Positions 1-9,922 are shown, counted from the first letter of the stretch. The stretch is DNA of 45,749 nt from Bryobacteraceae bacterium (GCA_025980435.1 JAICXK010000009.1:1-45749), one strand, 5' to 3'. The notes: generated from the letters alone by a model not told the origin. Made by a program: numbers and translations.

Positions 1-99
1 CCCCAACCAACACGACGCATATCGGCAAGAAGATTGCGCACCTTTTAAGAAATTTCTTCACCACGGTGTTCTCACTATTGACCTAACAACGTGGATGTC

Positions 100-972
100 T
101 CACCGTGTTTGTAAGACCGTGCCAGCCTGTGCAGTCGCAGTGACTCCGGTTTGAGCCGGCCGGTAGTCTGAGTAACTCAAGATCTTGTCGATGATCAGAC
201 TCTTTATGAAAAAGATTTTGGCAGCAGCTCGGATTTCGATGTGTTGCGGAATCCAGATCCCATCGCCGACGCGCGTCTGTTCCATCGTGATGTGTGAGCC
301 CGGTAGCACACGCGCGAGGAATAGTCCTATGGAGAACGGCTGAATCACTTGCCCATCGGCCTTGATCCAACCGAAATTCTCCTTATCGACCCAAAGCTTG
401 CCTTTGACCTTGGAGAACATCCCGCCGTACTTGCCGTGCGGATGATAGCCAGGGTGCGGCGTCGCCTGAAGCACGTAGGCCGGCCTCCCATCGACTATCT
501 CGTCTCCGATCAGCCCGAAGTCGAAGGCCAGGGGCACTTCGCGGATTAGCGAAGTGTTGTCCTCCTCCTCTTGGCGCAGCCGAGCGGTCCGCTCCTCGGG
601 AGTCTCGCGCTTCAGCTTGTTGAGTTGCTCCTTCTGTTTCCTTTGTTCCGCGGGAGATGGCGGCAGTCCGTTGTGTTTCACAAGTTGCTCGAACGGAACG
701 CCGTTGACAAAAATAATTGTCGATACCTCTACATCGGCTGATTTCACGAGTCCGTGCGAATCCAGGCGCCGATCCTCGTCACGCTCCACGTACGTGTAGC
801 GTATGCGCGCCCTCCAACTCCGGTCCGTGGCAGCGATCGAGCGTCTGACGATCGTGTGGACGTCTGGCGCCATGGAATGATTCTGAGGCTGTATGGCGGA
901 GCCGTTACCTTGAGCAAAGCCCCCGGTTGAAGCCGTGATCATGATGATTAGGATTCTCATGCCGAGTTTCAC
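100..972 (-). CDS. secreted protein of unknown function
   Basis: A 290-aa protein with an N-terminal signal peptide: basic start (MKLGMR), hydrophobic stretch ILIIMITASTGGFA, likely cleavage before QG. The mature part is mostly polar, with a Lys/Glu/Arg-rich helix around residues 110-135 and beta-rich surroundings (DEIVDGRPAYVLQATP, GKLWVDKENFGWIK). This recalls outer-membrane lipoprotein-sorting-like folds that bind lipid, but that is only a resemblance. The chosen start is GTG at 972 because it gives a complete signal peptide; an ATG at 960 (MRILII) is the alternative. No clear Shine-Dalgarno is seen for either. It is probably exported to the periplasm. Function unknown. Confidence 0.7.
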   Translation of the reverse strand: MKLGMRILIIMITASTGGFAQGNGSAIQPQNHSMAPDVHTIVRRSIAATDRSWRARIRYTYVERDEDRRLDSHGLVKSADVEVSTIIFVNGVPFEQLVKHNGLPPSPAEQRKQKEQLNKLKRETPEERTARLRQEEEDNTSLIREVPLAFDFGLIGDEIVDGRPAYVLQATPHPGYHPHGKYGGMFSKVKGKLWVDKENFGWIKADGQVIQPFSIGLFLARVLPGSHITMEQTRVGDGIWIPQHIEIRAAAKIFFIKSLIIDKILSYSDYRPAQTGVTATAQAGTVLQTR

Positions 973-1042
973 TTTGGTAAAACCTGATGATCCGGAAACT
1001 AGAAATTAAAAAGACGTATTCCGAACCCTACCTTAGGCTCCC

Positions 1043-1555
1043 TTATACGGCGCCGTTTCGATTGGCTACTTCCGTCCGTAAAACCTCACCCGAGTTCACA
1101 GGTGTGGAGGCCGTTCGAGTCCGCTTTTTCATCCAAACCAGGAATGCAACGAACGGAAGCACACCCGCAAGGAGGATTAGCCAACTTCGTAACAGAGGCG
1201 ACGTGGGGAGGATGGGATTAAAGAGCAGAATGATCGTGGCGAACAGAGCAGTGAACACGTATTGCCGTGTCCGAACGCTTTCGAACATTATGACGATTGC
1301 ACCGAGTTCGATCGCAAATCTCACTACCGTCTGATACGTGGAAACATAAGGAGCGAGAATATACGAGGACGCAACTGCGCTGAAAATTAGGATCCCGATG
1401 CAAGTCCACGTCACGGCCTTGATGCGGGCGGCTGCGCGCTGTCTTTCCTCGAGGAGGTTTTTGTTCAACCACGGACGCCAAACGGTTTCATCCAGCGGCT
1501 TCGAACTATGCGCTTGTGAATCTCGCGGTCCTTCAATATGAACGGTATGGGACAT
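1043..1555 (-). CDS. small multi-pass membrane protein, DUF6804-like
   Basis: A 170-aa protein with a soluble N-terminus of about 45 residues, then roughly four hydrophobic segments (VTWTCIGILIFSAVASSYIL; VVRFAIELGAIVIMF; YVFTALFATIILLF; SWLILLAGVLPFVAFLVWM) and a basic C-terminus. The pattern Y..VVRF...FNP.LP...LLRSW resembles small DUF6804-type inner-membrane proteins, which carry an FNP-x-x-P motif between membrane helices. No catalytic residues are evident. It is transcribed in the same direction as its neighbours, with about 85 bp to the preceding gene. Function unknown; the family resemblance is from memory. Confidence 0.65.
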   Translation of the reverse strand: MSHTVHIEGPRDSQAHSSKPLDETVWRPWLNKNLLEERQRAAARIKAVTWTCIGILIFSAVASSYILAPYVSTYQTVVRFAIELGAIVIMFESVRTRQYVFTALFATIILLFNPILPTSPLLRSWLILLAGVLPFVAFLVWMKKRTRTASTPVNSGEVLRTEVANRNGAV

Positions 1556-1639
1556 CTGACAACGCTTTCTTACTACGGTGCGCTAAGAGGTAAGGGTTGA
1601 AGGCATTTGAAAGGCCAACACGCCAAGGAGCTGAGCGCT

Positions 1640-2164
1640 TCAACTCAGGCACGTGACTCCACCTTCGTTTTCCCAAGTCTGCAGGGCTTTGCCGGCGAAC
1701 AATGATTCGCTCCGAGCGGTAGCAGGTTGGTCGTATAGCCATTCACGCGAACGGAATGGAATTCTTATTGGCATGTTGGATAGATCGTGAAAGCTTCGAC
1801 TTTTTTGAATGTGTCTGGCGTGAGCGACCAGGCTCGTGTAAGACAAACCCAAAAATGATCGCCGTCTCATTTGAGTAATTTCCAAACAATTGCAATTCTC
1901 CCGCTTCACGGCACGGATCACGCGCGCCACGGCACGAGCTGTCCGGGACTGATCACTGAAGCCGAAGCCGCTTCCGCGAATCTCGCCAGCCATGTAAAAA
2001 AATGTCCACCCGGCGTTTTCGATTTCCTTGCCCAATTGCACGCTGGTGGATCCCATGATGGATGACCAACCTGCTGAATAATGCTCGATATCGACTACGA
2101 GAGATTCCGGCATATGAGTACCATCTTCGATCAGCATCGTGCCCACGCGAATTCTATCTGTCAT
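1640..2164 (-). CDS. conserved protein of unknown function
   Basis: A 174-aa soluble protein with no signal peptide or membrane segment. ATG at 2164 is preceded by a purine-rich GAGAAAGAA. The central stretch (ENAGWTFFYMAGEI, later NCLEITQM..RSFLGLSY..LVAHARHIQ) has the look of a conserved bacterial family I have seen in soil bacteria next to unrelated genes, but I cannot attach a name or activity. The C-terminus after about residue 135 (RSREWLYDQPATARSESL) is less structured and may be extended relative to relatives. Confidence 0.6.
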   Translation of the reverse strand: MTDRIRVGTMLIEDGTHMPESLVVDIEHYSAGWSSIMGSTSVQLGKEIENAGWTFFYMAGEIRGSGFGFSDQSRTARAVARVIRAVKRENCNCLEITQMRRRSFLGLSYTSLVAHARHIQKSRSFHDLSNMPIRIPFRSREWLYDQPATARSESLFAGKALQTWENEGGVTCLS

Positions 2165-2204
2165 TTCTTTCTCACGATCTCCGAAAATTCAGGACTTCGT
2201 CGCC

Positions 2205-2876
2205 TTACGGGCGAAAACGCGGCTTGTTTGCAAGCCGAGTCTTGTCTAACTTGCTTTGAGCACTCTGTTCTTCTGCCTTTTGCCGCTCAGGAGCTTCTTG
2301 GGCATCCATTTGAATTCCCCTGGCAACAGCCGCATCAGCTAATGCATTGAGGTGTTTAGAAAAGGCAATTAGTTCAAAACTGGAACCATACGGAGACTGA
2401 GCAAGATTAAATGAGTACTCCGCATCTGCCCAGCAAGCCACGACCGTCACACCTTTACTAAACACGGCTGATGGGAACAGAGTCTCCGCCGCGGGATGCG
2501 TAACAGCGCCGTATCGTATCGAGAAGGCCTCCGTTATGTCCTCGATGCTCAGGCCCGCCGTCTTCTGGTTGTCATAATCGACGATCATCCGAAATAGCTG
2601 GCCGTTATAAAAACTGAATACAACCTGTTCTACCGGGTCCGTATCCCCGGAAGCACCGGAAAACCGCTCAGGATTCCAAGTCAGCTCCTGAATTCGAGCT
2701 GGACGTTGATGGATCATTGTCACTTCAGAGGCATTCATTCCCAAATGCTTCACGGCTGCATCCAGGCTCATTCCAAATTGGAACCCGCGATACGTCGAGA
2801 GGTCAGCGCCGCATAGCAAGGGCGAGAAAAGCAGAAGTAACAAGGGCAGCTTGGTGATCAACCGAAATCTTTTCAT
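2205..2876 (-). CDS. secreted protein of unknown function
   Basis: A 223-aa protein with a clear signal peptide: MKRFR, then a leucine-rich core (LPLLLLLFSPLLCG) and likely cleavage before ADLSTYRG. The mature domain begins YRGFQFGMSLDAAVKHLG, a pattern common in small Acidobacteriota exported proteins in which a first beta strand and helix resemble periplasmic sensor-like or SmpA-type domains. The last ~40 residues are charged (ERQKAEEQSAQSKLDKTR) and probably disordered. ATG at 2876 has a good ribosome site (AAGGAG, about 7 nt upstream). It lies downstream of groEL on the same strand, but 176 bp and a strong hairpin separate them, so co-transcription is uncertain. Confidence 0.7.
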   Translation of the reverse strand: MKRFRLITKLPLLLLLFSPLLCGADLSTYRGFQFGMSLDAAVKHLGMNASEVTMIHQRPARIQELTWNPERFSGASGDTDPVEQVVFSFYNGQLFRMIVDYDNQKTAGLSIEDITEAFSIRYGAVTHPAAETLFPSAVFSKGVTVVACWADAEYSFNLAQSPYGSSFELIAFSKHLNALADAAVARGIQMDAQEAPERQKAEEQSAQSKLDKTRLANKPRFRP

Positions 2877-2951
2877 TGGCGTACTCCTTCAGGAGTGGGA
2901 CTCGACCGAGACGACACTCGTTCTCAGATTTCACAGTGAGTACTCTTCTAA

Positions 2952-2978
2952 GATTCCCGATCGATGCGATCGGGAATC
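2952..2978. repeat. perfect 12-bp hairpin between groEL and the next gene
   Basis: The arms GATTCCCGATCG (2952-2963) and CGATCGGGAATC (2967-2978) are perfect reverse complements around a 3-nt loop. It starts 75 bp after the groEL stop in the direction of transcription. No T-tract follows on either strand, so it is not a textbook intrinsic terminator. It could pause or end transcription, protect the groEL mRNA 3' end, or be a protein-binding palindrome. Confidence 0.6.
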
Positions 2979-3052
2979 CAGAGAAGCGGTTGCGCTTGAG
3001 GCCGCCGGCGAAAATCGCGCGCGGTGCAACACAGACTTAAGATGGCAGAGTT

Positions 3053-4985
<1,933 letters not shown>

Positions 4986-5084
4986 CGCAACCTCCTGGGT
5001 TGTTGGGTTGGCTAAGGGAGGGGTCCTGATGACTGACTTAGTTCAGCGATCAGGAGAGTGGGCGGAAGTGCTCAGTCGTTAACT

Positions 5085-5113
5085 ATAATAGGTTAAGTAG
5101 ATTAATTTGTCAA
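5085..5113 (-). promoter_or_regulatory. sigma70-type promoter for the groES remnant-groEL unit
   Basis: Read on the minus strand: a perfect -35 TTGACA (5108-5113), a 17-bp spacer, and a -10 TATTAT (5085-5090). Transcription would start near 5078, leaving a ~90-nt leader before the AGGAGG/ATG at 4985. No CIRCE element (TTAGCACTC with its inverted copy) is present, so HrcA control is not indicated. Confidence 0.7.
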
Positions 5114-5164
5114 GCTCAATTAGCGCTACACTAAAGAGGCGCTTAATCTACTGCGGTTAAGTAG
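5091..5164. promoter_or_regulatory. direct and inverted repeats, candidate operator
   Basis: GGTTAAGTAG occurs twice as a perfect direct repeat (5091-5100 and 5155-5164). In addition GTAGATTAA (5097-5105) and TTAATCTAC (5143-5151) form a 9-bp inverted repeat. The first copies sit inside the 17-bp spacer of the minus-strand promoter; the last copy ends 15 bp before the start codon of the divergent XRE regulator. This layout suggests one regulator controlling both directions. Binding by the neighbouring protein is inference. Confidence 0.55.
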
Positions 5165-5179
5165 CAAGAAGGAAGCCGG

Positions 5180-6133
5180 ATGGACATAGCCTCTGTAATT
5201 CGACACCGCCTGGATGAACAGGGCATTGGGCAGCGCGAGTTGGCGGTAGCTGCCGAGGTGACCGAGTCCTACATCTCGCAGCTGCTGGCTAAGAAGAAAA
5301 CGCCGCCCGCCCCGGATCGGACGGACATCTACGACAAAATTGCGAAGTTTTTGAAAGTTCCGAGCAAAGAGCTGGCAAGACTAGCCGACACTCAGCGGCG
5401 CGAAGAACTCAAGCGGAAAGTTCTGGATCCTCCGCGGCCTCTTTTTCAGGAATTCCGCCAGCTCATTCTCCGGAAATGCGTAGCCACAAAGAAGAAACAG
5501 ATCACCAATATCTTCGAGCGGGAACCGTTCGGCGAGTTCGAACGCTTCATCACCCAAAAGCTCCTCGACGTAGCCAAACGGGTGGCGAAAGAAGAGCTTG
5601 AAGACGAAAAGTGGATTCACCGCGTAGCCCGCGTTGGCAAGCAAAGCTACGAAGAGACACGCGTCTTAATTCTTGAGTTCCTGGATACAGATGTTTTTCA
5701 CGTCTCGGTTGAAAACTGCATTTCGTTTCTCGACCCGCTTATCGAAAGCTGGGACATCGAATTCGAGAACTTCGGGATGGAGATCGTACTGAACCGCAGG
5801 TTGACGCGAAAGCACCTCAAAAAGCTGGAATTCCGCGAAGCGGAACCCGAGCCCGCTTTCGAAACAGAGCCAGGTCTGGAGGTGTTCCTTGGTGATGCCA
5901 AGCTCAGAGCCGACATCACCGAGCTCGAAATCGCCTTTCTGAAAAGCCTCAGGTTCGACGGAAAACGCCCTTCTCCGCTTTACTATTACCGAGAGCTACA
6001 GAATCTCAGAGACCCGCTCAATTTCGTTCCGTCATCCATCAAAAAACGCCGAGAGCCGGGAACGAAAACTTCTGTCATGAAGCGTGGGGTTCGGAGAAAG
6101 ACCGCGAAACGCCGCAGCAGGCGCCCGACATGA
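5180..6133 (+). CDS. XRE-family HTH transcriptional regulator
   Basis: A 317-aa DNA-binding protein. Residues ~5-60 form a Cro/CI-type helix-turn-helix (VIRHRLDEQGIGQRELA, then ESYISQLLAKKKTPP). The remainder is a charged helical region without a recognised sensor domain, ending in a strongly basic tail (KKRREPGTK, RRKTAKRRSRRP) that could add non-specific DNA binding. The start ATG at 5180 has GAAGGAAG upstream. It is divergent from the groEL unit and the shared intergenic region carries repeats suited to an operator, so it most likely controls that unit and itself. A good alternative is a phage- or plasmid-type repressor. Confidence 0.8.
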   Translation: MDIASVIRHRLDEQGIGQRELAVAAEVTESYISQLLAKKKTPPAPDRTDIYDKIAKFLKVPSKELARLADTQRREELKRKVLDPPRPLFQEFRQLILRKCVATKKKQITNIFEREPFGEFERFITQKLLDVAKRVAKEELEDEKWIHRVARVGKQSYEETRVLILEFLDTDVFHVSVENCISFLDPLIESWDIEFENFGMEIVLNRRLTRKHLKKLEFREAEPEPAFETEPGLEVFLGDAKLRADITELEIAFLKSLRFDGKRPSPLYYYRELQNLRDPLNFVPSSIKKRREPGTKTSVMKRGVRRKTAKRRSRRPT

Positions 6134-6240
6134 GTTACGACGTGGTGTCCCAAACAGCATCCCGAAGTAGCAAAGGCTCCGGCGGGCGCAATCGATTGCT
6201 ACGTGCTCAAACCGGGCAAACTCGTTTGTTGAAATGCTGA
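6130..6240 (+). CDS. doubtful 36-aa frame coupled to the XRE gene
   Basis: An ATG at 6130 overlaps the regulator stop in ATGA form and opens a 36-codon frame (MSYDVVSQTASRS...) ending at 6240. A different frame over the same bases (HPEVAKAPAGAIDCYVLKPG) reads more like real protein, so this may be the frameshifted remnant of a second gene once coupled to the regulator. No function is assigned. Confidence 0.2.
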   Translation: MSYDVVSQTASRSSKGSGGRNRLLRAQTGQTRLLKC

Positions 6241-6360
6241 ATGATTATTATCGCGGCGCCTCGGTCGATGCCGGCACGCTATGCACGTTTACTGTTATGC
6301 TTAAGCAGCCGGACCCACCAATTCCCGCTCGTTCTTTGGATTCGACGGAAAGCAGGTGCT

Positions 6361-6528
6361 ATGCCTTCGATGTTCAGCGTGGGGCCTTGCCCCTCCTGTG
6401 GTTCGGGACACGCGAAAAGATCACGGAGAAATTTTATCGAGCGTACGCTGCTTTGTTGGGTACTACCCTGGCGCTGCAATTACTGTCACTTTCGCTTCTT
6501 TCGGTTGCGGTGGATGGGGAGCGTTTAA
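6361..6528 (+). CDS. small zinc-ribbon protein
   Basis: A 55-aa protein with two Cys pairs, GPCPSCGSGH (residues 9-17) and WRCNYCHFRFF (37-47), separated by an aromatic/hydrophobic linker (FIERTLLCWVLPW). The order CPxCGS-x-RSRR-x-ER-hydrophobic-RCxxC-x-RFF is the layout of short zinc-ribbon proteins that are frequent in Acidobacteriota. Zn binding is expected; the role is unknown. ATG at 6361 is chosen because the motif starts just after it; an in-frame ATG at 6241 would add ~40 residues with no conserved look. AGGTG lies a few bases upstream. Confidence 0.55.
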   Translation: MPSMFSVGPCPSCGSGHAKRSRRNFIERTLLCWVLPWRCNYCHFRFFRLRWMGSV

Positions 6529-6529
6529 T

Positions 6530-6844
6530 ATGACCGTCCGAGTAAAGCTCGAACGGAATAAGATGAGCCGCGGTTACACACTCCTTTGGAGCGATGATCT
6601 CTTCCTATCCAGGAACCCATCCGAATGGAACGGAATTGTGGGCGAGACACGCGAGAGTCTCACTTGGGCACAAGATCTCTTGAGGTGTTGGTCCAAGAAA
6701 AAGACTGGCTTGAACGCCGCATTGAATGAGCATCCCGATATCAGGGGCACATGGAATCGCTCTTTGATCGCGGGCCGTTCACAAGTGACATGCTACTTTC
6801 CTGTGCGCGGGCCGTTTTGCTTTCTCTGCGCGCAGGCCCAGTAG
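6530..6844 (+). CDS. hypothetical 104-aa protein, doubtful
   Basis: The frame opens at ATG 6530, one base after the zinc-ribbon stop, and runs to 6844 (MTVRVKLERNKMSRGYTL...). The middle (SEWNGIVGETRESLTWAQDLLR) has plausible amphipathic helix character, but no motif is recognised and the end (RGPFCFLCAQAQ) looks random. It could be translated by coupling with the gene before it, or be non-coding. Confidence 0.25.
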   Translation: MTVRVKLERNKMSRGYTLLWSDDLFLSRNPSEWNGIVGETRESLTWAQDLLRCWSKKKTGLNAALNEHPDIRGTWNRSLIAGRSQVTCYFPVRGPFCFLCAQAQ

Positions 6845-6896
6845 CCCCGGAGCGCTTAACCGAAAGCCGTTGCACCTTTTTCCAGAGAGAAGAACA

Positions 6897-8180
6897 ATGA
6901 GCAAAATGCCACGTCACGTAGTCGCATTTGTCCTTGCCGGAGGCAGGGGAAGCCGTCTATTTCCGCTGACACAAGACCGCGCCAAGCCAGCCGTCCCCTT
7001 CGGCGGAAAATATCGAATCATCGATTTCGTTCTAAGCAATCTCATCAATTCGAGCGTTTATTCCATCTATGTGCTGGTCCAGTTTAAGAGCCAGTCGCTT
7101 CTACGGCATCTCCGTGATGGCTGGCAATTCGGTGGTTTACTGAAAGATCAATTCATAATCCCGGTGCCGGCCCAGATGCGTTCCGCTGACGAGACATGGT
7201 ATACAGGCACGGCTGACGCAATATTCCAAAATCTAAACCTGATTGAAGATCTCGACGAGCATTTGATAGGGATCTTTGGCGCCGACCATATCTATCGCAT
7301 GAACGTGCGTGACATGGTTGACTTCCACGAGCAAATGCATGCAGATGTAAGCGTCGCAGCCATCCCTGTTTCAGCCCATCTTGCAGCGGAATTTGGAGTC
7401 CTTGAGGCTGCGGCGGATGGTGCCATTCTCGGTTTTCATGAGAAAACGGCACAAGCGCCCACTATTCCTGGTGAACCACACAGCGTGTACGCCTCAATGG
7501 GCAATTATATTTTCTCAGCTCGCACGTTGCTGCGGGAGTTGGAGGCTGACGCTCTGCGATCGGATAGCAGGCATGATTTTGGGCGCGACATTCTACCTTC
7601 TTTGCTCGGACGAGCTGCTATGTACGCGTACGATTATCAGGCGAATGCTATTCCCGGAGACGCGGCGGATGTCCCTGCTTATTGGAGAGACGTGGGAACG
7701 CTTGAAGCGTACTACGAGGCGCACATGGATCTCTGTGGGCTCGTACCTTCCCTGAATCTTTATAACCGGCGCTGGCCCATACGAACGGCCAGCTATCCTG
7801 ACCCGAGTGCAAAATTCAGCTTTGATGAGAAGGGTTGTCCAGCTCAAGCCATAGGTTCAATCATTTCGGGTGGATGTGTTCTCTCGGGAGGCATAGTTCG
7901 TGGCTCGGTACTCGGGCGAGGTGTCCAGGTCCGCAGCGGGGCGGTTGTCGAAAACTCTATCATTTTCGACAATTGCATCATCGGGCCGCAATGCAAGATT
8001 CGCCGGGCGATTCTCGATGAGAACGTCACATTGAGGGGCGACGTGAATATTGGCTACGACCTCGAACAGGACCGCGCCCGTCACCACGTAACGGAAACTG
8101 GCATCGTTGTGGTTACCAGCAGTACCGAAGCCAGCGGCATGCATGGTGCTTCTGCCGCTTCAGCAGGGAGTGATCGATAG
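6897..8180 (+). CDS. glgC: glucose-1-phosphate adenylyltransferase
   Basis: A 427-aa enzyme that makes ADP-glucose from ATP and glucose-1-phosphate, the committed step of bacterial glycogen synthesis. The N-terminal nucleotidyltransferase domain shows LAGGRGSRLFPLT (residues 13-25), RAKPAVPFGGKYRIIDF, WYTGTADAIFQN and FGADHIYRM. The substrate region has EKTAQAP and YASMGNYIF. The C-terminal ~130 residues form a left-handed beta-helix of hexapeptide type (SIISGGCVLSGGIVRGSVLG, ENSIIFDNCIIGPQCKI). Length matches the family. ATG at 6897 is preferred over an upstream in-frame start at 6870 because MSKMPRHVVAFVLAGG fits the family N-terminus. No other glycogen genes are next to it. Confidence 0.93.
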   Translation: MSKMPRHVVAFVLAGGRGSRLFPLTQDRAKPAVPFGGKYRIIDFVLSNLINSSVYSIYVLVQFKSQSLLRHLRDGWQFGGLLKDQFIIPVPAQMRSADETWYTGTADAIFQNLNLIEDLDEHLIGIFGADHIYRMNVRDMVDFHEQMHADVSVAAIPVSAHLAAEFGVLEAAADGAILGFHEKTAQAPTIPGEPHSVYASMGNYIFSARTLLRELEADALRSDSRHDFGRDILPSLLGRAAMYAYDYQANAIPGDAADVPAYWRDVGTLEAYYEAHMDLCGLVPSLNLYNRRWPIRTASYPDPSAKFSFDEKGCPAQAIGSIISGGCVLSGGIVRGSVLGRGVQVRSGAVVENSIIFDNCIIGPQCKIRRAILDENVTLRGDVNIGYDLEQDRARHHVTETGIVVVTSSTEASGMHGASAASAGSDR

Positions 8181-8561
8181 TCAATCGCTGGACCCAACTA
8201 GGAGGTGATTTTTGCTCCGGGATCCCCGGGATGTAATCGTCGGTACGCAAGCTAAGGCGAGCACGCACGAGTACGACCGCACTATCACGGTTGCAAACGG
8301 TAAAAAATTCATTCAGCAAGTTGTTCAGCACACTCGCTGTCGAACTCAAAGCCGATACGGTCCGCATTCTCGATCAGACTGCCAACTCCGAGCCCGGCGA
8401 AGAGACTCAAATGACCACCGAAGATGACGTTCCCGCTTTAAGGGGACTCGTTCGTCGATGATCAAGCTTTGGTCTATGCGCCAGCGGCCCCTCGTCGTTG
8501 CTATCACGATGTCGGTTCCAACGCGCTTGGGCATTCTTTCGTCCTCGCTCGCGCTTTTCTT
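8181..8561. other. 380-bp gap with fragmentary coding-like sequence
   Basis: No single convincing gene. A TTG at 8212 follows a very good GGAGGTGAT site and opens a 71-codon frame. Coding-like stretches then appear in different plus-strand frames: HEYDRTITVANGKKFIQQVV (frame of 8212), LAVELKADTVRILDQTANSE (about 8333-8461), and DSFVDDQALVYAPAAPRRC (about 8445-8565). This is what a small decayed, frameshifted gene downstream of glgC would look like. Chance cannot be excluded. Confidence 0.3.
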
Positions 8562-8867
8562 CTAGACTGACCGTCGCCAATAATTACGCGAGACCTGCCC
8601 CATGGTTCTGCGGAAGACCTCCGATTGAGCCGGACTCTTGATGTTCCGATTTAAGGGAGAATTGCGCAAATCTATCTCGCGTTTCAAAGCGTCGAGGCCC
8701 CGGCGCAGGGCTTCGTAGCGCGACAGCTCACATTCTTTGGCAACACGGTTCAGCTTCCTGTAAAACGACTCGGTTGCCTCAAGCCAGACGGGCCGCCTTG
8801 TGTCGTCGTTTTGTCTACGTGAAGGGCGCAGTTCGCTCTGCATGCCCCCTCCCCTGGGCACGTTCAT
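8562..8867 (-). CDS. small protein with a ribbon-helix-helix-like segment
   Basis: A 101-aa basic protein whose ATG at 8867 overlaps the YhcG stop in ATGA form, so it is translationally coupled to the nuclease gene. Residues ~28-66 (VWLEATESFYRKLNRVAK, then LSRYEALRRGLDALKREI) resemble the strand-helix-helix pattern of small CopG/RHH-type DNA-binding proteins found on plasmids, though the assignment is weak. The C-terminus (FRRTMGQVSRNYWRRSV) is basic. An internal ATG at 8843 is an alternative start. It may act with RepA/YhcG in maintenance of the former element; that is inference. Confidence 0.45.
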   Translation of the reverse strand: MNVPRGGGMQSELRPSRRQNDDTRRPVWLEATESFYRKLNRVAKECELSRYEALRRGLDALKREIDLRNSPLNRNIKSPAQSEVFRRTMGQVSRNYWRRSV

Positions 8868-9922
8868 TTCGCCCCCTTCCCGAGTTCATTTTCAAGCTCT
8901 TCAATGGTAGGCAAACTCCCCTTCAGATCAGCCGGTAGCGATTCCGACAATTTGTATTCTGAAATGCCGATGGGCGTCGTCGTATTTCTGAGGGCGTATT
9001 CCGCCACGACTTGATCCTTCGTCTTGCAGATGATCAGGCCAATGCTCGGCCGATCGTCCGGGTGGCGCAGCAGGTCGTCGACGGCGGCAAGATAGAAATT
9101 CATCTTGCCCACAAACTCTGGCTCGAATGCTTTTGCTTTCAAATCTATGACGACGAAGCAACGAAGCTTCAAGTGATAGAAAAGCAGGTCGATGAAAAAA
9201 TCACTTCCGCCGACGTCCAGCCGATATTGACTTGCAACGAAGGCAAAGCCAACGCCCAACTCCAGGAGGAAATCTCTCAGGTGTGCCAGCAAGCCCTGCT
9301 CCAGCTCGCGCTCGTGAGCGTCCTCAGCAAGCATCAGAAAATCGAACGTGTACGGGTCTCTCGTGATCTGCTGGGCAAGGTCGGACTGCGGGGGTGGAAG
9401 CGTTCGCTCAAAGTTCGTGACTGCTGCCCCAGTGCGCTTGTGCAACGCGGTCTCGATCTGATGCACCAACACATTGCGGCTCCAGCCGTGTTGGATACTC
9501 GCTTTCGCATACCAGACCCGGTCCGATTCGACTGTGAGCTTTTCGAGCAGGGTCAAATTGTGGTACCAGGTAATTTGTGCAAGAACCTCTTGCACAAATT
9601 CCTCCTCCGGCCAGGCCCCTGCGAAAGCTCGCATGTACTTGAGATTTCGGGGCGAAAAACCCTTCATCTCAGGAAAGGACTTCTTCAGGTCCGCTGCCAA
9701 CCGGTCAATCACTTTGGCGCCCCAGTTTTCCCGCTGTTGCCGAACCAGGATGTCCCGCCCAATCCGCCAATACAGCAGGACCAACTCGCGATTGACCGAC
9801 ACGGCCGCTCGCAATTGCGATTCGCGGATATGCTGTTTCAGCTCCTGCAGGAAGACCGGATAAGTATCGGGTAGAGTTTGCTGTTTTGCTATTTGATTTG
9901 ATCTCTTCTCGGATTTTGGCAA
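8864..9922 (-). CDS. YhcG-family PD-(D/E)XK nuclease (DUF1016)
   Basis: A 352-aa protein of the YhcG/DUF1016 family. The N-terminal half carries the family helical domain (LRAAVSVNRELVLLYWRIGR, FPEMKGFSPRNLKYMRAF, ITWYHNLTLLEKL). The C-terminal half is the PD-(D/E)XK nuclease domain (SQYRLDVGGSDFFIDLLFYH, VVIDLKAKAFEPEFVGKMNF, SIGLIICKTKDQVVAEYAL) with acidic and Lys residues in place. Such proteins are linked to mobile elements and recombination or restriction functions; exact substrate is unknown. The start is TTG at 9922, 13 bp after the RepA stop, chosen because AAAGGAG sits 8 nt upstream; a TTG at 9958 inside RepA is the alternative. The gene contains a perfect 13-bp inverted repeat. Confidence 0.85.
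   Translation of the reverse strand: MPKSEKRSNQIAKQQTLPDTYPVFLQELKQHIRESQLRAAVSVNRELVLLYWRIGRDILVRQQRENWGAKVIDRLAADLKKSFPEMKGFSPRNLKYMRAFAGAWPEEEFVQEVLAQITWYHNLTLLEKLTVESDRVWYAKASIQHGWSRNVLVHQIETALHKRTGAAVTNFERTLPPPQSDLAQQITRDPYTFDFLMLAEDAHERELEQGLLAHLRDFLLELGVGFAFVASQYRLDVGGSDFFIDLLFYHLKLRCFVVIDLKAKAFEPEFVGKMNFYLAAVDDLLRHPDDRPSIGLIICKTKDQVVAEYALRNTTTPIGISEYKLSESLPADLKGSLPTIEELENELGKGAK
9572..9600. repeat. perfect 13-bp inverted repeat inside the YhcG gene
   Basis: AATTTGTGCAAGA (9572-9584) and TCTTGCACAAATT (9588-9600) are exact reverse complements around a 3-nt loop. They encode EFVQEVLAQI in the nuclease N-terminal domain. It could form an mRNA hairpin, serve as a binding or recombination site, or be an accident of the codons used. 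Confidence 0.7.

Noticed and set aside
9011-9874. 287-aa plus-strand open frame
   Set aside because: Antisense shadow of the YhcG nuclease gene, which has recognisable family motifs.
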